Of a stretch of 64,000 nucleotides of DNA, positions 63,654-64,000 are shown piece after piece. Numbering within the stretch: the stretch's first letter is position 1; each line of letters starts with the position of its first letter. The stretch spans positions 11,936,479 to 12,000,478 of the forward strand of contig OZ017800.1 in NCBI GenBank assembly GCA_963969395.1. Reading direction: 5' to 3'. Below the pieces are notes generated by a model, which did no database searches, was not told where the DNA came from, and saw nothing but the letters and a program-made list of their open reading frames with translations. The translations under genes were made by a program, and so were the position numbers. This stretch comes from Pseudoscleropodium purum (taxonomy: Eukaryota; Streptophyta; Bryopsida; Hypnales; Brachytheciaceae).

Positions 63654-63737
63654 GGCAGGTGCTGGGGCTTGCAGGTGGATCGAAGAGACGGCATATGAAT
63701 GAATGTAGGTGAATGAGAGGTTCAGTTCAGTTAGGTG

Positions 63738-64000
63738 TATGGATGAATGAGAGGTTTGGAAATGTGGATGAATAAGAGGTTCGGATTGTGGATGGACGAC
63801 AGGCTGGGAATATGGATGAATGAGAGGTTCGGATTGTGGATGGACAACAGGCTGGGAATATGGATGAATGAGAGGTTCGGATTGTGGATGGACGACAAGC
63901 TAGGAATATGGATGAATGAGGGGTTCGGATTGTGGATGGATGACAGGCTGGGAATATGGATGAAGAGAGGTTGGGGAACGACCGACAAGCTGGGAATATG
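63738..64000. repeat. 48-bp minisatellite upstream of TOM7
   Basis: The unit ggatgaatgagaggttcgg, then attgtggatggacgacaggc and tgggaatat (48 bases), repeats about five times with few differences and runs off the right edge. Since 48 is divisible by 3, one minus-strand frame stays open as a 16-residue repeat (SIHNPNLSFIHIPSL type), but there is no sign that it is a gene. It starts about 200 bases upstream of the TOM7 ATG. Confidence 0.9.

Noticed and set aside
63242..63694. 150-residue minus-strand frame overlapping TOM7
   Set aside because: Different frame from the complete TOM7 protein, which has strong family conservation; the longer frame has none.
63731..63988. 85-residue frame of 16-residue repeats
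   Set aside because: Produced by a 48-bp minisatellite whose period is divisible by three.

Overview
The window looks like nuclear DNA from a streptophyte, most likely a land plant that still makes swimming sperm (bryophyte, lycophyte or fern grade). The evidence is a plant-type TOM7, a nine-exon CYP85-clan cytochrome P450, a many-exon amino acid/auxin-permease-type transporter, and an IQUB-like axonemal protein that a plant without flagella would not be expected to keep. Coding exons are clearly richer in GC than the AT-rich surroundings. I cannot name the species from the sequence.

Layout. 1-27.8 kb is gene-poor and built from repeats: degenerate tandem repeats (1-710), two copies of a long dispersed repeat (1088-3815 and 22648-24443), several families of short inverted-repeat transposons, and two decayed transposon protein genes on the minus strand (a PIF1-like helicase at 6660-7780 and a possible HUH/Rep-like endonuclease at 11160-11780). 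28.5-34.2 kb carries an amino acid transporter on the plus strand (12 exons, 487 residues as modelled). 35-39 kb has no gene I can name. 39.6-44.9 kb carries the P450 on the plus strand (9 exons, 496 residues), with introns filled by its own repeats. 45-53.7 kb is again repeats and AT-rich DNA, with a moderately GC-rich unassigned stretch at 47.6-49.6 kb. 54.4-57.1 kb carries the IQUB-like gene on the plus strand (7 exons, 422 residues). 57.2-61 kb is AT-rich with two copies of a 309-bp MITE. The right end holds a complete single-exon TOM7 on the minus strand (63358-63534), with a tandem duplication on its 3' side and a 48-bp minisatellite on its 5' side.

The four genes do not form a pathway: amino acid transport, probable sterol or terpenoid oxidation, sperm flagellum, and mitochondrial protein import. 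The most unusual content is in the repeats. There is a family of 0.5-1.1 kb elements with CCCCTAAA termini at TTAA target sites (piggyBac-like signature), a 309-310 bp MITE with 4-bp target duplications, and an element carrying about 102 copies of ATTT between inverted termini. The two copies of the long repeat supply natural empty sites that confirm two of these insertions.

Exon boundaries were derived by hand from GT/AG sites, reading-frame phase and recalled family consensus. No database search was possible.
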